Shown piece after piece: positions 7,382-16,915 of a stretch of 45,769 nt of DNA. The DNA lies in IMG/VR virus record IMGVR_UViG_3300035670_000383, positions 1-45,769 of that record. The stretch is one strand, 5' to 3'. The notes under the pieces are model-generated. The model worked only from the letters and a program-made list of their open reading frames with translations. It did no database searches and was not told where the DNA came from. Origin of the DNA: a virus. Position 1 is the first letter of the stretch, and each line of letters begins with the position of its first letter. A program made the position numbers and the translations under genes.

Positions 7382-8007
7382 GCCGCCAGCAGCTCACCCG
7401 TCGCCACCCACCCGCAGCCCTGCCGCTCAGGCAGCACCAGCCGATAGGTCAGTATTGGCCTATCCAGATCACGAACCAATATCTCCCCGCTCAGATCCGT
7501 TCCCACGGCCACCAGCCCGCCCCTGCAGGCGGTCCCCTCCCACTGCGGCGCCACGATCCACACCGTCTGGTCATCCGATCGCAACGCCCGCACCTCCGGC
7601 ACCCTCGCCGCTTCCGTGGCGGCCTTCGTCACCTCATCCCACACCGTCAGCAGCAGCGGATGCGCCTGTTGCTGATGCTGCAGCTCCATGATCACTGCCG
7701 CCACCTCGCCGCTGATCCTCGCGGCCTGCGGCTCCCCGAACCCATAGAGGTCTGCCGGCTGGATCTCTGGCTGCCCTTCCTGCCGGTAGCCGTTCAGCCA
7801 CGATGCCCACACCCGCACCACCGGCACCTCAGCCAGGTGCGCCTGCTTCCGCTGGATCCGCGCCAGTGCCTGCAACGCCCGGATCACATCAGCCCGTAGC
7901 TCCTTCCTGAACGTGCGCCGGTCAAACTGCCCAGGGTAAGCGTGAGCTAGCTCCCAGAATCGGGCGTCCCAGTCCGTTTTCTCGCGGCCCGTTTGGCCCT
8001 TTGCGGC
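7372..8007 (-). CDS. Tail chaperone T-type extension reached by -1 frameshift
   Basis: The frame is open without a stop from the slippery site to 7372 (211 codons). Starting at a codon beginning at 8007 it reads AAKGQTGREKTDWDARFWEL, then AYPGQFDRRTFRKELRADV and the rest. The only likely independent start is GTG at 7887, which would discard the Trp-rich start. Entry by slippage would give a fusion of about 394 aa with the gene at 7947-8555, as in lambda gpG-gpT, where the T part binds the tape measure. The late position, after the hub genes, is unusual for this pair. Confidence 0.6.
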   Translation of the reverse strand, partial: AAKGQTGREKTDWDARFWELAHAYPGQFDRRTFRKELRADVIRALQALARIQRKQAHLAEVPVVRVWASWLNGYRQEGQPEIQPADLYGFGEPQAARISGEVAAVIMELQHQQQAHPLLLTVWDEVTKAATEAARVPEVRALRSDDQTVWIVAPQWEGTACRGGLVAVGTDLSGEILVRDLDRPILTYRLVLPERQGCGWVATGELLAAAS

Positions 8008-8555
8008 TTTCCCAGCGCTTCTGCCGTCATCGGGACGCTCGGGAACTCCTCACTGGTCTTCTCCTCCTCACCCAGCGCCAGGAGGCCGTAGTAGAGCAGC
8101 CGGGGGAACTTCGGCGGGATGTCATGCACCCCGAGGCGGTGCCGGAGCAGGGCCGTCACCAAAGCCTTCGATCGGTAGGACTCCAGCTCCTTATGTGCTG
8201 TCCTGACCGCAACGATGGCCTCAGCATGGCGAATCGAGATGCTGTGGGCCTTCGGCTCCATCGTGCGGTGGAAGCAGCTGTCCTCGATGATCCGGTACGC
8301 CTCAAGGCTGGTCAGCTCCGGCTCCCCTTCTGCCCGCGTCCGGTTCTCCTCCAGCACGATGCGCTGCGCAGCCTGCGAGGCCAGCACCACCACCGAATCG
8401 GCGCTATTGATCATCTCATCGATCGTTTCGTCCTCCTCGATCGTGAGCCCACCGAGGACCGGCACTTCAAGAATCCCAACCTGCTCATTGCCGATGAGCC
8501 GGGTCTGTGGTGCAGCAGGCGGCGTTTTATACATCGTCGGTGGGGGTGCGTTCAA
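7947..8555 (-). CDS. Tail assembly chaperone-like protein (G-type)
   Basis: 202 aa in the unshifted frame. It opens with a short Pro-rich arm, then LGGLTIEEDETIDEMI and helices (SADSVVVLASQAAQRIVLEE; LTSLEAYRIIEDSCF), and ends in a basic tail KPQRAKRAARKRTG after the slip site. All-helical acidic body, basic tail and a slippery heptamer near the 3' end fit siphovirus tail chaperones. ATG at 8555 overlaps the small gene before it; an in-frame ATG at 8534 is an alternative start. It lies after rather than before the tape-measure gene, which lowers confidence in the name. Confidence 0.6.
   Translation of the reverse strand: MNAPPPTMYKTPPAAPQTRLIGNEQVGILEVPVLGGLTIEEDETIDEMINSADSVVVLASQAAQRIVLEENRTRAEGEPELTSLEAYRIIEDSCFHRTMEPKAHSISIRHAEAIVAVRTAHKELESYRSKALVTALLRHRLGVHDIPPKFPRLLYYGLLALGEEEKTSEEFPSVPMTAEALGKPQRAKRAARKRTGTPDSGS
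8007..8013 (-). promoter_or_regulatory. Slippery heptamer GGGAAAG for -1 frameshifting
   Basis: In the zero frame the codons are CTG GGA AAG, so G GGA AAG has the X XXY YYZ form and is the same heptamer lambda uses for gpG-gpT. Slipping back one base gives GGG AAA GCC and enters the open frame that ends at 7372. Confidence 0.7.
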
Positions 8556-8682
8556 TGCGCTCTAGCGTACGCCGTTCCTGCTCGCGGCGTAGATGGCTCA
8601 GCCTGTTGGCCTGCTGAACGGCATCAGCACGGGTGAGGAGGTCGAGGAGGGCGGCATCGCTCTGGAGGATGGTGTCGGTCAT
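8527..8682 (-). CDS. Small coiled-coil protein, 51 aa
   Basis: MTDTILQSDAALLDLLTRAD..., then a charged helix HLRREQERRTLERIERTPT. It fills the gap between the lectin-like tail gene and the chaperone-like gene, with the stop inside the next gene's start region. Its middle (LLTRADAVQQANRLSHLRRE) resembles the N-terminal helix of the gene at 8685-9896 (LLNKAQALTDANRLSQLEGE), suggesting a partial duplication of that helix. Confidence 0.6.
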   Translation of the reverse strand: MTDTILQSDAALLDLLTRADAVQQANRLSHLRREQERRTLERIERTPTDDV

Positions 8683-8684
8683 GG

Positions 8685-9896
8685 CTAGGCAAGGCGTGTG
8701 ATGGAGGATGGAGGGGTGAAGGAGTTACCTGAATACAGAGCCCGGTCGGTAAAGCGGACGGCTTTTAGCGTTGATGGGCCATTGTAGACAGTGGTGAACT
8801 CAGGCCATGGCGCCCAGAAATTAGGATCGCCTCCTACTTCCGTATAAGCATCATGAGCTTCATCAATCAACTCCAAGGTTAAAAACAGAGGCCCTGTGTT
8901 GGCCAAGAAGCTCTCTGATGAAGGCTGCTCAAGGACTAACTGCCCATTGATGTAAGTGTTGCGTGAGGAGGCTGTTAGCACCTGGGCAACGTGCATCTCC
9001 TCGCCTTGGTATTCTGTTGTGAAGAACCCTGGCAGGCTTAGATTTCTTTTCTCTAGTTCTAGGTCGATAGACATACTGCTGTTATTGGCGTTTTGCACTT
9101 GCAAGAAGAACCGGGCGTATCCTGTAGTGTCCGTGGGCGCATTAGAGCCTAACTTTACAATGCACTCAAGAGTGGCCGACGACAGCGGCGGCCTGCTTAA
9201 TGTTAATAGTTCTTCTGTCGGAATCGCAATAAATTGTCCGCTCTGGTTTTGTGTGTATTTAATTCCGGCCCCGTCCGCGATAGCATGGCCGATCCTAAAG
9301 GCTCCATGAGTTACGTCTTGGTAAGAACCAGGTTGGCCGCCGCAGGCATCAAACCTATAGGTCACTGGTTGCGTTTGATACCCGCCGCCAGAGAGGACAG
9401 GTCGCCTAACTAAGTGCTGCGGTTCATTGATAATTACGCATTGGGTAAAGTCACTAATCGGCTCGCCGTTCGGATATCTACTCTCAAAAGCTAAAAACCA
9501 ACGTGCCTGCAGCCCCCAAAGAGTGTTTGTGTACCCACGTGCCAAACCATTCGCAGCGCCATGCCCTCCCCATTCTTCTGACCATTGTGGGATCCGAATC
9601 TCCCCAAACGGCCCCGTAATGCTTTCATCAAACCCTGCCGACGGGATCAATGCAAACGCCAATCCTCGCTGCTGCCCCATCGCAGCCGTCCGTATGTTCC
9701 GCATCGTCGGGTCATCCAGTGCCCTCCGTCGCCGCTCCTCTTCCTCAGCTTTCACCTTCTTGGCGGCCAGCTGCTCACGCTCAGCACGTCGCCGCCGCTC
9801 CCCTTCAAGCTGCGACAACCTATTCGCATCCGTCAGGGCCTGCGCCTTGTTGAGCAGGTTCTGCAACTCGGCCTTGATCGTAATCCGTGCCGGCAT
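8685..9896 (-). CDS. Tail tip protein: coiled coil plus LamG-like lectin domain
   Basis: 403 aa. Residues ~1-60 are a charged coiled coil (LEGERRRRAEREQLAAKKVK). Residues ~190-390 form a Con A/LamG-like beta sandwich (RPPLSSATLECIVKLGS; RNTYINGQLVLEQPSSES; LKAVRFTDRALYSG). The DNA of the lectin part is poorer in GC than the coiled-coil part, suggesting the domain was swapped in. TGATG overlap with the gene upstream. Probably surface-exposed and possibly glycan-binding. Confidence 0.6.
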   Translation of the reverse strand: MPARITIKAELQNLLNKAQALTDANRLSQLEGERRRRAEREQLAAKKVKAEEEERRRRALDDPTMRNIRTAAMGQQRGLAFALIPSAGFDESITGPFGEIRIPQWSEEWGGHGAANGLARGYTNTLWGLQARWFLAFESRYPNGEPISDFTQCVIINEPQHLVRRPVLSGGGYQTQPVTYRFDACGGQPGSYQDVTHGAFRIGHAIADGAGIKYTQNQSGQFIAIPTEELLTLSRPPLSSATLECIVKLGSNAPTDTTGYARFFLQVQNANNSSMSIDLELEKRNLSLPGFFTTEYQGEEMHVAQVLTASSRNTYINGQLVLEQPSSESFLANTGPLFLTLELIDEAHDAYTEVGGDPNFWAPWPEFTTVYNGPSTLKAVRFTDRALYSGNSFTPPSSITRLA

Positions 9897-10309
9897 CAGT
9901 CGTCCTGGCCGACGATGATCCGATACGACTTCGACTGCCCTGCCAGCAGCGTGATCGGCGGATCCTCTACCAGCGTGCCCACGATCGAGGTCTCGGTCCC
10001 GATCCGCAGCACCACCGTGTCATAGGTGAACCCGGTCCCTGTCGCAGTGAACACTGCCACGATCGCCGGGAACTCATACCGGGCCGTCGTCGCGTTATAG
10101 GCCCCGCTGCCGGCCGCAATCGTGCCCGTTACTGCCGCGTAGCCATTGGCCGTGGCCAGCTCCTCCGCCAGCCACAGGGCTGCCGTGTCCTCCTCATCGA
10201 GCCCTGCCGTGCTGTTGTCGGCCAGGAACACCTTATAGGCCCTGTTGTCGTAGGCCAGATCGCCCCGACGCTTTAGCTCTGCCTGAGAAAGGGTGATGGT
10301 TGCGGCCAC
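9896..10309 (-). CDS. Tail tip/baseplate protein, 137 aa
   Basis: GTG start; MAATITLSQAELKRRGDLAY. The second half is beta-rich. A segment with ATANGYAAVTGTIAAG and YEFPAIVAVFTATGTG resembles STANGYTQNDKTLANLAVAT and WTASGGSIAAAFAM in the gene upstream (10340), so the two look like diverged paralogues. The GGCAAGCTAGG motif lies 17 bases before the start. Confidence 0.55.
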   Translation of the reverse strand: MAATITLSQAELKRRGDLAYDNRAYKVFLADNSTAGLDEEDTAALWLAEELATANGYAAVTGTIAAGSGAYNATTARYEFPAIVAVFTATGTGFTYDTVVLRIGTETSIVGTLVEDPPITLLAGQSKSYRIIVGQDD

Positions 10310-10326
10310 TGGACACGATCCGGTGG

Positions 10327-10337
10327 CCTAGCTTGCC
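10327..10337 (-). promoter_or_regulatory. GGCAAGCTAGG motif, 17 bases before a start codon
   Basis: Exact copy on the minus strand in the 30-base gap between two tail genes; the same 17-base distance to the start is seen at 19804-19814. Confidence 0.5.
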
Positions 10338-10339
10338 CA

Positions 10340-10771
10340 TCACACGTATTCCACGAGGTCAAGCCCGTTCACGAAATCGATCACGAACGGGATCCCATCA
10401 GTCGCGGTGATGGTGCCCTCAAAGTCGTAGCGATACAGCGGGGGATCATCGGTGAGGGAATCTACGTAGATCATGGCGAAGGCTGCCGCGATGCTGCCGC
10501 CGCTGGCTGTCCACTGCACCGCGTTGCAGGTAAACCGGGCGTCGTTGGTGGTGACGGTGGCAACGGCAAGGTTGGCCAGTGTCTTGTCGTTCTGCGTGTA
10601 GCCGTTGGCCGTCGAGAGCTGGGTGGCGCCAGACTCTGCCCCCGCCTTGGTGGTGGCCGTAGCGTTGGCAGGCAGCACAGTGTAGAGGTTGATCTTCAGC
10701 GTGCTGGAGGTGGTGACCTGGCCCGAGCGGATCAGAAGAGTGCTGTGGTTGTAGGGGGTGACGATCGTCAT
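10340..10771 (-). CDS. Tail tip/baseplate protein, 143 aa, paralogue of next gene
   Basis: MTIVTPYNHSTLLIRSGQVT, then beta-rich sequence with a conserved ANGY segment and DDPPLYRYDFEGTITATDG near the end. Resembles the product of 9896-10309 in order of motifs. It follows the large hub protein in the operon. Structural role inferred from position. Confidence 0.55.
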   Translation of the reverse strand: MTIVTPYNHSTLLIRSGQVTTSSTLKINLYTVLPANATATTKAGAESGATQLSTANGYTQNDKTLANLAVATVTTNDARFTCNAVQWTASGGSIAAAFAMIYVDSLTDDPPLYRYDFEGTITATDGIPFVIDFVNGLDLVEYV

Positions 10772-10813
10772 GGGTGGAAAGGGGGTGGGGGTGAAGTAAA
10801 AGACAAGCCGAGG

Positions 10814-13800
10814 CTATGTTATGCCCCACTTGGTCATTAAGTAATCTTCTAGATCGGTGCGATCACCAGATGTTAAGGCGCCTGAAAAGGGCAGAAATTC
10901 GCATATCTCGCCTAACCAGCTTCTGTTTGGGGTGATAAATAAGTTATCCGTGCCTAGGACGACCCCACTCGAAGTGGAGAGATCACTTGATGCCAAACAC
11001 CTTAACAAGCATACGCTCCCCAGCTCAGGCCACAAATTGGAGCTTCTATCGGTGGTGTTGTCGCCATTTAGATAAACAGCCACGAGCGGAAGGTAGAGCC
11101 CCGTGGTTAAGGCATCGCCAACACACCAGCCGTCAACTCCGCTGTTGGCAGAGTCAAATAATCCTTGGTAGCCAGTGAATTGAGTATTTGCAAACCTAGC
11201 GACCGCGTAAAACTCTCTGAATGCAAACGTGCCCGCTCCAGATTGCAGAAAATCATCATTATCTGTAGAAGGCCACACTGCGGCGTTAAGACCGTTTATT
11301 GCTGCGGTTGTATAGGCAGGACGCTGGCTGGCGGTTGCCTGCGAAAGGTGCCAATTATTGCCGCTCTTGTCTTCCCAGTCAGTAATCATTCCACCACTAG
11401 TTGTGATCGTACTAGCATCGCTAGCATCCCACCACGCTACCGGAGAAAGAGTGAGCGGATCAAAAGATGGCGTTGATACAGTCACTGTAGGCACCTGCGG
11501 GGTCAGCCTCAAGCCTGCCGGAAGCACATCCACATAAGCCGAGCCCATCACTTCTGGCGCCTGCGGCACCAGCCGGAACCCTGCTGCAGGACCGCTCGCA
11601 TACACCGGCACATAGGCAAACGGCGCTTGTGGCGTCAGCCTGAACCCTGCAGCCGGCGGTATCTCGTACTTCACTTCCTGCACCACGAACACCGACGCCC
11701 CCACCAGGTCCATGTCCGCCTCCTGTGGCGTCAAGCTATACGGCAGATCCTCGATCTCAAACACCGCCCGCCCCATCGCCTCCACCTCCACCGTCTCGTT
11801 AAACGGCTCCAGACCTACCGCCACATCCAGCGTCGTCGGGAACACCGGCGCCACGCCCGTCGGCAACGCCCCAAACAACGCCCCAAGATCCGGCGCCGCA
11901 GGATTCCACCCCGCCGGCACACTCGCGCTATTCGCTGGCGCTGGCGTCGTGTTCACCGTCGCCCCCGGCGTACTCGGCAGCACCGTCACCCCAGGCGCCA
12001 CAGGGAACCACACAGGCCCCGGTGACGCATCCTGACCGATCGCCAGCCAGAACAACGCATCAACCTGCCCAACGATCCCGTTCTGGTTAAACGTCCAGCT
12101 CATCCCGTTTGCCCGATACTGCCCCGTCAGGCCGCCGGCCTGCAGGTAGAGCGCATCGAACGGAGCAGTGGGCAGCAGTTCCACGGGAACTTGGATGCTC
12201 ACGCCCTGTGAGTTGCCAAGCCTCAACCGGTTCTGCACTCGACCGTAGTTAATTGCTAAAGATTGTCGTCGCACGCTATTGTTTACTGTGATCCACCGAC
12301 CCGCCACAACGCTATTAAAATAATCGTCGGCTGTGTATGGAAGGGTAAAGGTAGCGGATCGATTAGAGTTGACGGACCCATATTGGAATTGACTGGAAGC
12401 GGTCTCACTAATGCGTTTTTGTCTTTTCCCGTATGTTTGCGCTGCAAGATCAGAAGGGCCAGGCAATCGCTGAAACTGTGGACCGGAGTTTGTAATTGTT
12501 ACTTCAGTCCCCTCGTATGTAGGTTCGCCAAGTACCGCGTTGACAAAATCAGTTACTTGGCTGGCGCTGGTAAATGCTGCTCGGCCTTCGCTAATTGCCT
12601 GCTGTCCGTTTTGTGTTAAAGCCCAATTGGCATAGCGGGACACTTCGCGTTTCACGGCATTGCCGTTGTAGCTATAAACCGTAACGGTGCGTTGAGTAAC
12701 AATTGAGCCACTAAGCGAAAGCTGGACAAACTGCGTTGGGGAGAAAAAGTAGGTTAGGTCTAGTTTTCCAGCAAACTCTGCCAGGCTAACACTGTCAGTC
12801 ACTGTACTGCTTACGACTCGCCCTTCAGAGTCGTAATTGTTGGAGGTCTTGCTCTGGCTGGCAACTTGGCTAAGAGAAACGCCCCGACCGTTGCTCAATG
12901 CTTGGCTTGCATATCTTCCGGCTGCTGCAGCTGCTGGCTTGTAGGAAGTCGAGACGCTACGGACCATTAAGCCACGTTCAAATGTAGAAAAAGTCTCCTG
13001 CACCGGAATGTAGCTTCCAACATAGCTCCCACCCGTATATTCAATGCGATAACTGACCGGGAAGCCTTTGGTAATTGAACTGGCCCAACCGCTTATGTCT
13101 CGCATGGACATAGATTGGTCTTGGCTTTCGTTGTTTTCATTTACGGCAGCCGACCTAAGGCCTAAAGGCAAAAAGGTTACCTCCACAAACTCTGCCGGAA
13201 GCTCGCCAACGCCGATAGGCGATAACGAGAACACGTTAGTATTACTAAACACAGGGCCGAGCCCAGATCCTTCGTCTTGAAGACTGCGAACCTGCAACTG
13301 CTCGTTTTCGTTTAGCCAGCCGACATAAAGCTCCGACTCCAGCAACCGGCCCAGCACGCTAACATAACCGTCTGACAGATCAACATTGTCTACGGTATAT
13401 CGGTTTTGCAACGGCAACGTAGCTGCAGCAGTTATGCCAATTTTCGCTAGGCACTTCTCTGCGGCCACCTTCGCAAACACAGGCGGCGCCACATACTCCT
13501 TAGTCTCAACGCTAAGCGTTCCACCGGAAGGCCCAATTACTGCATAGGTTTCTTCTGGGGTCGCAAAATCTTTTGCCCGGCTATTTTGCATCAGCGTCAG
13601 CTTGCAACCCAGCTGCACCGTCGTTACGTTCGTAAACGGATCCGCAAAGCTCGACAGCACCCTCAGCACCCTCGGGATCCTCGCCGCCTTCACGTTGTCC
13701 CTTGTGTAGGCAAAGCTCACCACCGTCCCCACATCCGGCCGCACGATCCCCGCCAGCCGCATGCTCCCACGGCAAAAGATCAGCCCCGACTGCTGCAGGT

Positions 13801-13879
13801 AGGTGTCCGCAAACTGGCCGTCGATCGCGTGGCCCAGGCTGCAGTACGTGTTGCCCCGATACGGCAGATAGGTCGTCAT
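10814..13879 (-). CDS. Large tail hub protein with C-terminal LamG-like domain
   Basis: 1021 aa, the largest gene. Residues ~1-650 look like a siphovirus tail-hub (MTTYLPYRGNTYCSLGHAID at the start, long beta-rich body). Residues ~690-800 hold three copies of a short repeat (AAGFRLTPQAP, AAGFRLVPQAP, PAGLRLTPQVP). Residues ~810-1021 are a Con A-like lectin/LamG domain starting SPVAWWDASDASTI and ending LEDYLMTKWGIT, a frequent end of such domains in phage tails. The lectin-coding DNA is lower in GC. Overlaps the distal-tail gene by ATGA. Confidence 0.65.
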   Translation of the reverse strand: MTTYLPYRGNTYCSLGHAIDGQFADTYLQQSGLIFCRGSMRLAGIVRPDVGTVVSFAYTRDNVKAARIPRVLRVLSSFADPFTNVTTVQLGCKLTLMQNSRAKDFATPEETYAVIGPSGGTLSVETKEYVAPPVFAKVAAEKCLAKIGITAAATLPLQNRYTVDNVDLSDGYVSVLGRLLESELYVGWLNENEQLQVRSLQDEGSGLGPVFSNTNVFSLSPIGVGELPAEFVEVTFLPLGLRSAAVNENNESQDQSMSMRDISGWASSITKGFPVSYRIEYTGGSYVGSYIPVQETFSTFERGLMVRSVSTSYKPAAAAAGRYASQALSNGRGVSLSQVASQSKTSNNYDSEGRVVSSTVTDSVSLAEFAGKLDLTYFFSPTQFVQLSLSGSIVTQRTVTVYSYNGNAVKREVSRYANWALTQNGQQAISEGRAAFTSASQVTDFVNAVLGEPTYEGTEVTITNSGPQFQRLPGPSDLAAQTYGKRQKRISETASSQFQYGSVNSNRSATFTLPYTADDYFNSVVAGRWITVNNSVRRQSLAINYGRVQNRLRLGNSQGVSIQVPVELLPTAPFDALYLQAGGLTGQYRANGMSWTFNQNGIVGQVDALFWLAIGQDASPGPVWFPVAPGVTVLPSTPGATVNTTPAPANSASVPAGWNPAAPDLGALFGALPTGVAPVFPTTLDVAVGLEPFNETVEVEAMGRAVFEIEDLPYSLTPQEADMDLVGASVFVVQEVKYEIPPAAGFRLTPQAPFAYVPVYASGPAAGFRLVPQAPEVMGSAYVDVLPAGLRLTPQVPTVTVSTPSFDPLTLSPVAWWDASDASTITTSGGMITDWEDKSGNNWHLSQATASQRPAYTTAAINGLNAAVWPSTDNDDFLQSGAGTFAFREFYAVARFANTQFTGYQGLFDSANSGVDGWCVGDALTTGLYLPLVAVYLNGDNTTDRSSNLWPELGSVCLLRCLASSDLSTSSGVVLGTDNLFITPNRSWLGEICEFLPFSGALTSGDRTDLEDYLMTKWGIT

Positions 13880-14622
13880 CGCGTGAACACCAGCTCGATC
13901 TCCACCGTGTAGCGGGTGCTCTTCGCTCCGCCGGAGATTATCACCTCAGCCGATGGCGTGGGGAAGCTCACCGGATACCACACCCCAGAAGCCGGGCGGG
14001 TGACCACCTGCGTCTCAAACCACGTCCGCAGGGTGCCATAATCCGTTGCGCTTACATGCGCCCTTACCCGTCGCGTCGCAGTGGCCCCCAGCGGCCCCGT
14101 GAAGTAATGGCGGCCCCCGGCCGATAGCTGCGGCTGCGGGCTGTCTGCATACCCGTCAGGCGGCTCCAGAGGCGTCACCGTGACCGTCCCCAGCGTGATG
14201 GTCGAGAACGAGGGGATAACGGCCTCGCTGTTCTGCCGCTGCTTCTCCTGCTCCCGCAGCAGCACCTGCAGCGCTTGCGTCGCATCCACCAGCTCGAAGC
14301 TGGCGTCCAGATACACCCCGGCAGGCGTACCGCTCGGCGCTGCGGTGAACCAGCACGACACGGCAGACCACGACTGGCCGAACCCCGTCCCGGTGAAGCT
14401 GACGTGGCTCCCGATGCTCCCGGAGAGCAGCGTGTCCTGGTCCGTGATCCTGCTGTTCCGCCACGTGTCGTAGACGCTGATCAGGTTCGTCCACTGCGCC
14501 TTGGTGAGCAGCCCCGATACTGTCCACTTCCGTGCCGTGAGTCCGTCCCGTGCGTCGCCCTCATAGCCGAAGGGCTGTGCCGTCAGGGCATTGGTGGAGA
14601 ACGCGCCGATGGTGATAGTCAT
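13876..14622 (-). CDS. Distal-tail-like protein
   Basis: 248 aa. Two similar beta-rich halves: the first has KWTVSGLLTKAQWTNLISVY, the second TRRVRAHVSATDYGTLRTWF. Proteins with this pattern, placed directly after the tape measure, form the distal-tail ring. It overlaps both neighbours by ATGA. The helix VDATQALQVLLREQEKQRQ links the halves. Confidence 0.6.
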   Translation of the reverse strand: MTITIGAFSTNALTAQPFGYEGDARDGLTARKWTVSGLLTKAQWTNLISVYDTWRNSRITDQDTLLSGSIGSHVSFTGTGFGQSWSAVSCWFTAAPSGTPAGVYLDASFELVDATQALQVLLREQEKQRQNSEAVIPSFSTITLGTVTVTPLEPPDGYADSPQPQLSAGGRHYFTGPLGATATRRVRAHVSATDYGTLRTWFETQVVTRPASGVWYPVSFPTPSAEVIISGGAKSTRYTVEIELVFTR

Positions 14623-16913
14623 GGCAGGTAGACTTGCTTCTGGCCGCCGACAGGGACGGTAACGGTAAGGTTGGACTCGCGCCCATTCACCAGACCTAAA
14701 AGCCGGTTGTTCTCTTTGGTCGCCTCTGTGTTCGCAATCTGCGCGTCCTGCAGTGCCTTATTTGCGTCTGCCAGTGCCCCTGTGGCCGCTGCGGCCTGCT
14801 GGAGCTGCTGAGTGCTAAGGCTAGACAGATCAAGCGACGGGGGCCTGACCTGCTGCTGCCTTATGGTTCCGCCTTGACCCACCACAACACGCTGGCCGCT
14901 GTCAAAGCTCCCGCCGAACTTTTGCACAAACTTTTGGGGATCAATCAGCCCAGACTGCTGGTCTCTTCTTATCTCCCCCTCTAACGTTCTCCTTGCGCCT
15001 GCCAGAGCTTTTTCCGTTGCAATGTCGGCATTGCTAAGGATGGCGTTCGCTATGTTCTCATTCGCCTTCTGCAACCTTTCGCCAGCTTCCGCCAGCTTAG
15101 CGGCGCCCTTCTCGATCTCTTCCCTGATCTTCTTGCCGGCATCCTCCAGCTTTTGTGCGCCTTTGGCTGTTTGGGCCTCAAGCTGGGCGATCTCGGCCTG
15201 GTTCTCCTTGAATTGGCTGCTGCCAATATCCAGCCCTTTGTTCTGCTCCCGCAGCGTTCTCAGCCGGGCTTCAATCTTGCCCAGCGTATTAAGCCGCTTG
15301 CTGTCTTCTTCTTGAATCCTGCGATCTTCCGCAATCTTTGCATCTCGCTCGCGTTGGATACGGTCAAGCGCTGCAACGCCTATTCCGGCCTGGACACCCC
15401 TGCTCCGTTCCTGCAGCCTCAGGATTCGTGCGTCAATCTCTGCAGTATCTCGACCTACGGCCACCACTCGCTCACGCGCAGCTCTTTGAATAGCCAGCTC
15501 GCTGTTAATCTTCTCTTGCTCGGCCCGCGCTTCTTTCAGTTGCTCGGTGACAACGGGCGTAATCGTTATTTGTTCCTGAAACAAGCCGTTGAATACTTGC
15601 CCGACCTTTACCGACTCAGTAGATCCAGTCAGCAAGAATAGCTCTTTAGACAGTAGCCTTGTCTTCTCTGTGATGGCATCAGTAGCTACGCCTTGCCGCT
15701 CCAGCTCCCGGCGCTGCCGTTCTAGCTGCAGGGTTTCGGTCTTGATCTCTTCAACACGACCAAGCCTGCTAATCTGATCCTGCAGTTCTTCTGCCTTAAT
15801 CTGCAGTTGCGCTAGCTTCCGTTCCGCTTCGGTAGTATCAACGCCAAACTCTGTCTGATCAGCAATAGTATCTTTCAGGAACGCGATCGAACGTGTAGTC
15901 TCTCCCAGTTCGTTCTTTACGGCACCCTGCAACCCACTGGCCAGCGCCTGCGTGAAGGCCAGCACCCCAGGCAGCAGCTCCTGGCCGATAGCCGCTTTCA
16001 ACTTTTCTACTTCATTCGCAAGCGATGCAAAGTTCTGCGCTGCAGTCGGCAAAGACGAACCGCCGCCGTTCAGCTCGTTCAGGCCTTTCGTCAGTGCCGG
16101 GAAGAATTGATCAGCAGTAAGGCGGCCAGATTCAACCAGCTTGATCAGCTCCTGGCTGGTCAGGCCGAGGCCACGCGCAGCCGCAGAGAACGCCGTAGGC
16201 AGCCTTTCCCCGAGCTGACCCCGTAGCTCTTCCATCTGCACGACGCCCTTAGCCGCGATCTGCTGCAGGGCCAGCAAGCTGCCATTGATGGCATCGTTGC
16301 TCAGCCCCAGCCGTTGCGCCGAGGTGCTGACAGCGGCAAACAGCTCCTTCTGTTCGCTGAGTGGGATGTTGGCCGCCGACGCTGCAGCGGTGAAGCTGCC
16401 AAACGAATCGGCTAGGACCGTGAAACTGATCCCCAGCCGATCCGACAACCCGCGCAGCTCTCCAATCGCCTGCGTTGCGCCAGACTCCCCGAGCGTGTTG
16501 CTGAGCTTGCGGGTGATGTTCTCTAGCTGTGTAGCGCTATTGATTAGATCCCTGAAAACCGCAACTGCGCCGATTGTTGCCAGAGCCCCGCTCACTGCCT
16601 GCAGGGCACCACCTAACCGCTCAAGCCTTGCTCCAGCGGCGCTTGCATTTTGCCCCGTCTTCCCAATACCAGCCGCCGCTAGTTCACTTGTGGTGACAAA
16701 CCTCCCATTCTCTCGCCGTGCCCTGCCGCTCGCATCAATGAAATACTCCAGCCCATTAGCTGCCGTCAGGATCTCACGCCCTGATGCCGTAAACCGCCGC
16801 GAAATCTCAGCACCCGTCGCCGCTGCTTGCCGCTCCACCCCCTGCAGCCCAGCACGCAGCCTGGAGTCATCGACCCCTACCTCCAGAACCGCCTGCGCCA
16901 GTGTTTCCGCCAT
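14619..16913 (-). CDS. Tail tape measure protein
   Basis: 764 aa. The region ~100-300 has the tape-measure N-terminal domain pattern (LENITRKLSN; LSDRLGISFTVLADSFGSFT; MEELRGQLGERLPTAFSAAA; LIKLVESGRLTADQFFPALT). Residues ~330-690 are long coiled coil rich in E, K, Q and A. The length predicts a tail of roughly 110 nm at 1.5 angstrom per residue. The gene begins two bases after a GGCAAGCTAGG motif and is divergent from the gene at 16943. Confidence 0.85.
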   Translation of the reverse strand: MAETLAQAVLEVGVDDSRLRAGLQGVERQAAATGAEISRRFTASGREILTAANGLEYFIDASGRARRENGRFVTTSELAAAGIGKTGQNASAAGARLERLGGALQAVSGALATIGAVAVFRDLINSATQLENITRKLSNTLGESGATQAIGELRGLSDRLGISFTVLADSFGSFTAAASAANIPLSEQKELFAAVSTSAQRLGLSNDAINGSLLALQQIAAKGVVQMEELRGQLGERLPTAFSAAARGLGLTSQELIKLVESGRLTADQFFPALTKGLNELNGGGSSLPTAAQNFASLANEVEKLKAAIGQELLPGVLAFTQALASGLQGAVKNELGETTRSIAFLKDTIADQTEFGVDTTEAERKLAQLQIKAEELQDQISRLGRVEEIKTETLQLERQRRELERQGVATDAITEKTRLLSKELFLLTGSTESVKVGQVFNGLFQEQITITPVVTEQLKEARAEQEKINSELAIQRAARERVVAVGRDTAEIDARILRLQERSRGVQAGIGVAALDRIQRERDAKIAEDRRIQEEDSKRLNTLGKIEARLRTLREQNKGLDIGSSQFKENQAEIAQLEAQTAKGAQKLEDAGKKIREEIEKGAAKLAEAGERLQKANENIANAILSNADIATEKALAGARRTLEGEIRRDQQSGLIDPQKFVQKFGGSFDSGQRVVVGQGGTIRQQQVRPPSLDLSSLSTQQLQQAAAATGALADANKALQDAQIANTEATKENNRLLGLVNGRESNLTVTVPVGGQKQVYLP

Positions 16914-16915
16914 GC

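Noticed and set aside
11627-12025. Rightward Arg/His-rich frame over the tail hub gene
   Set aside because: Pure composition shadow of the Pro/Val-rich repeat region of the hub gene.
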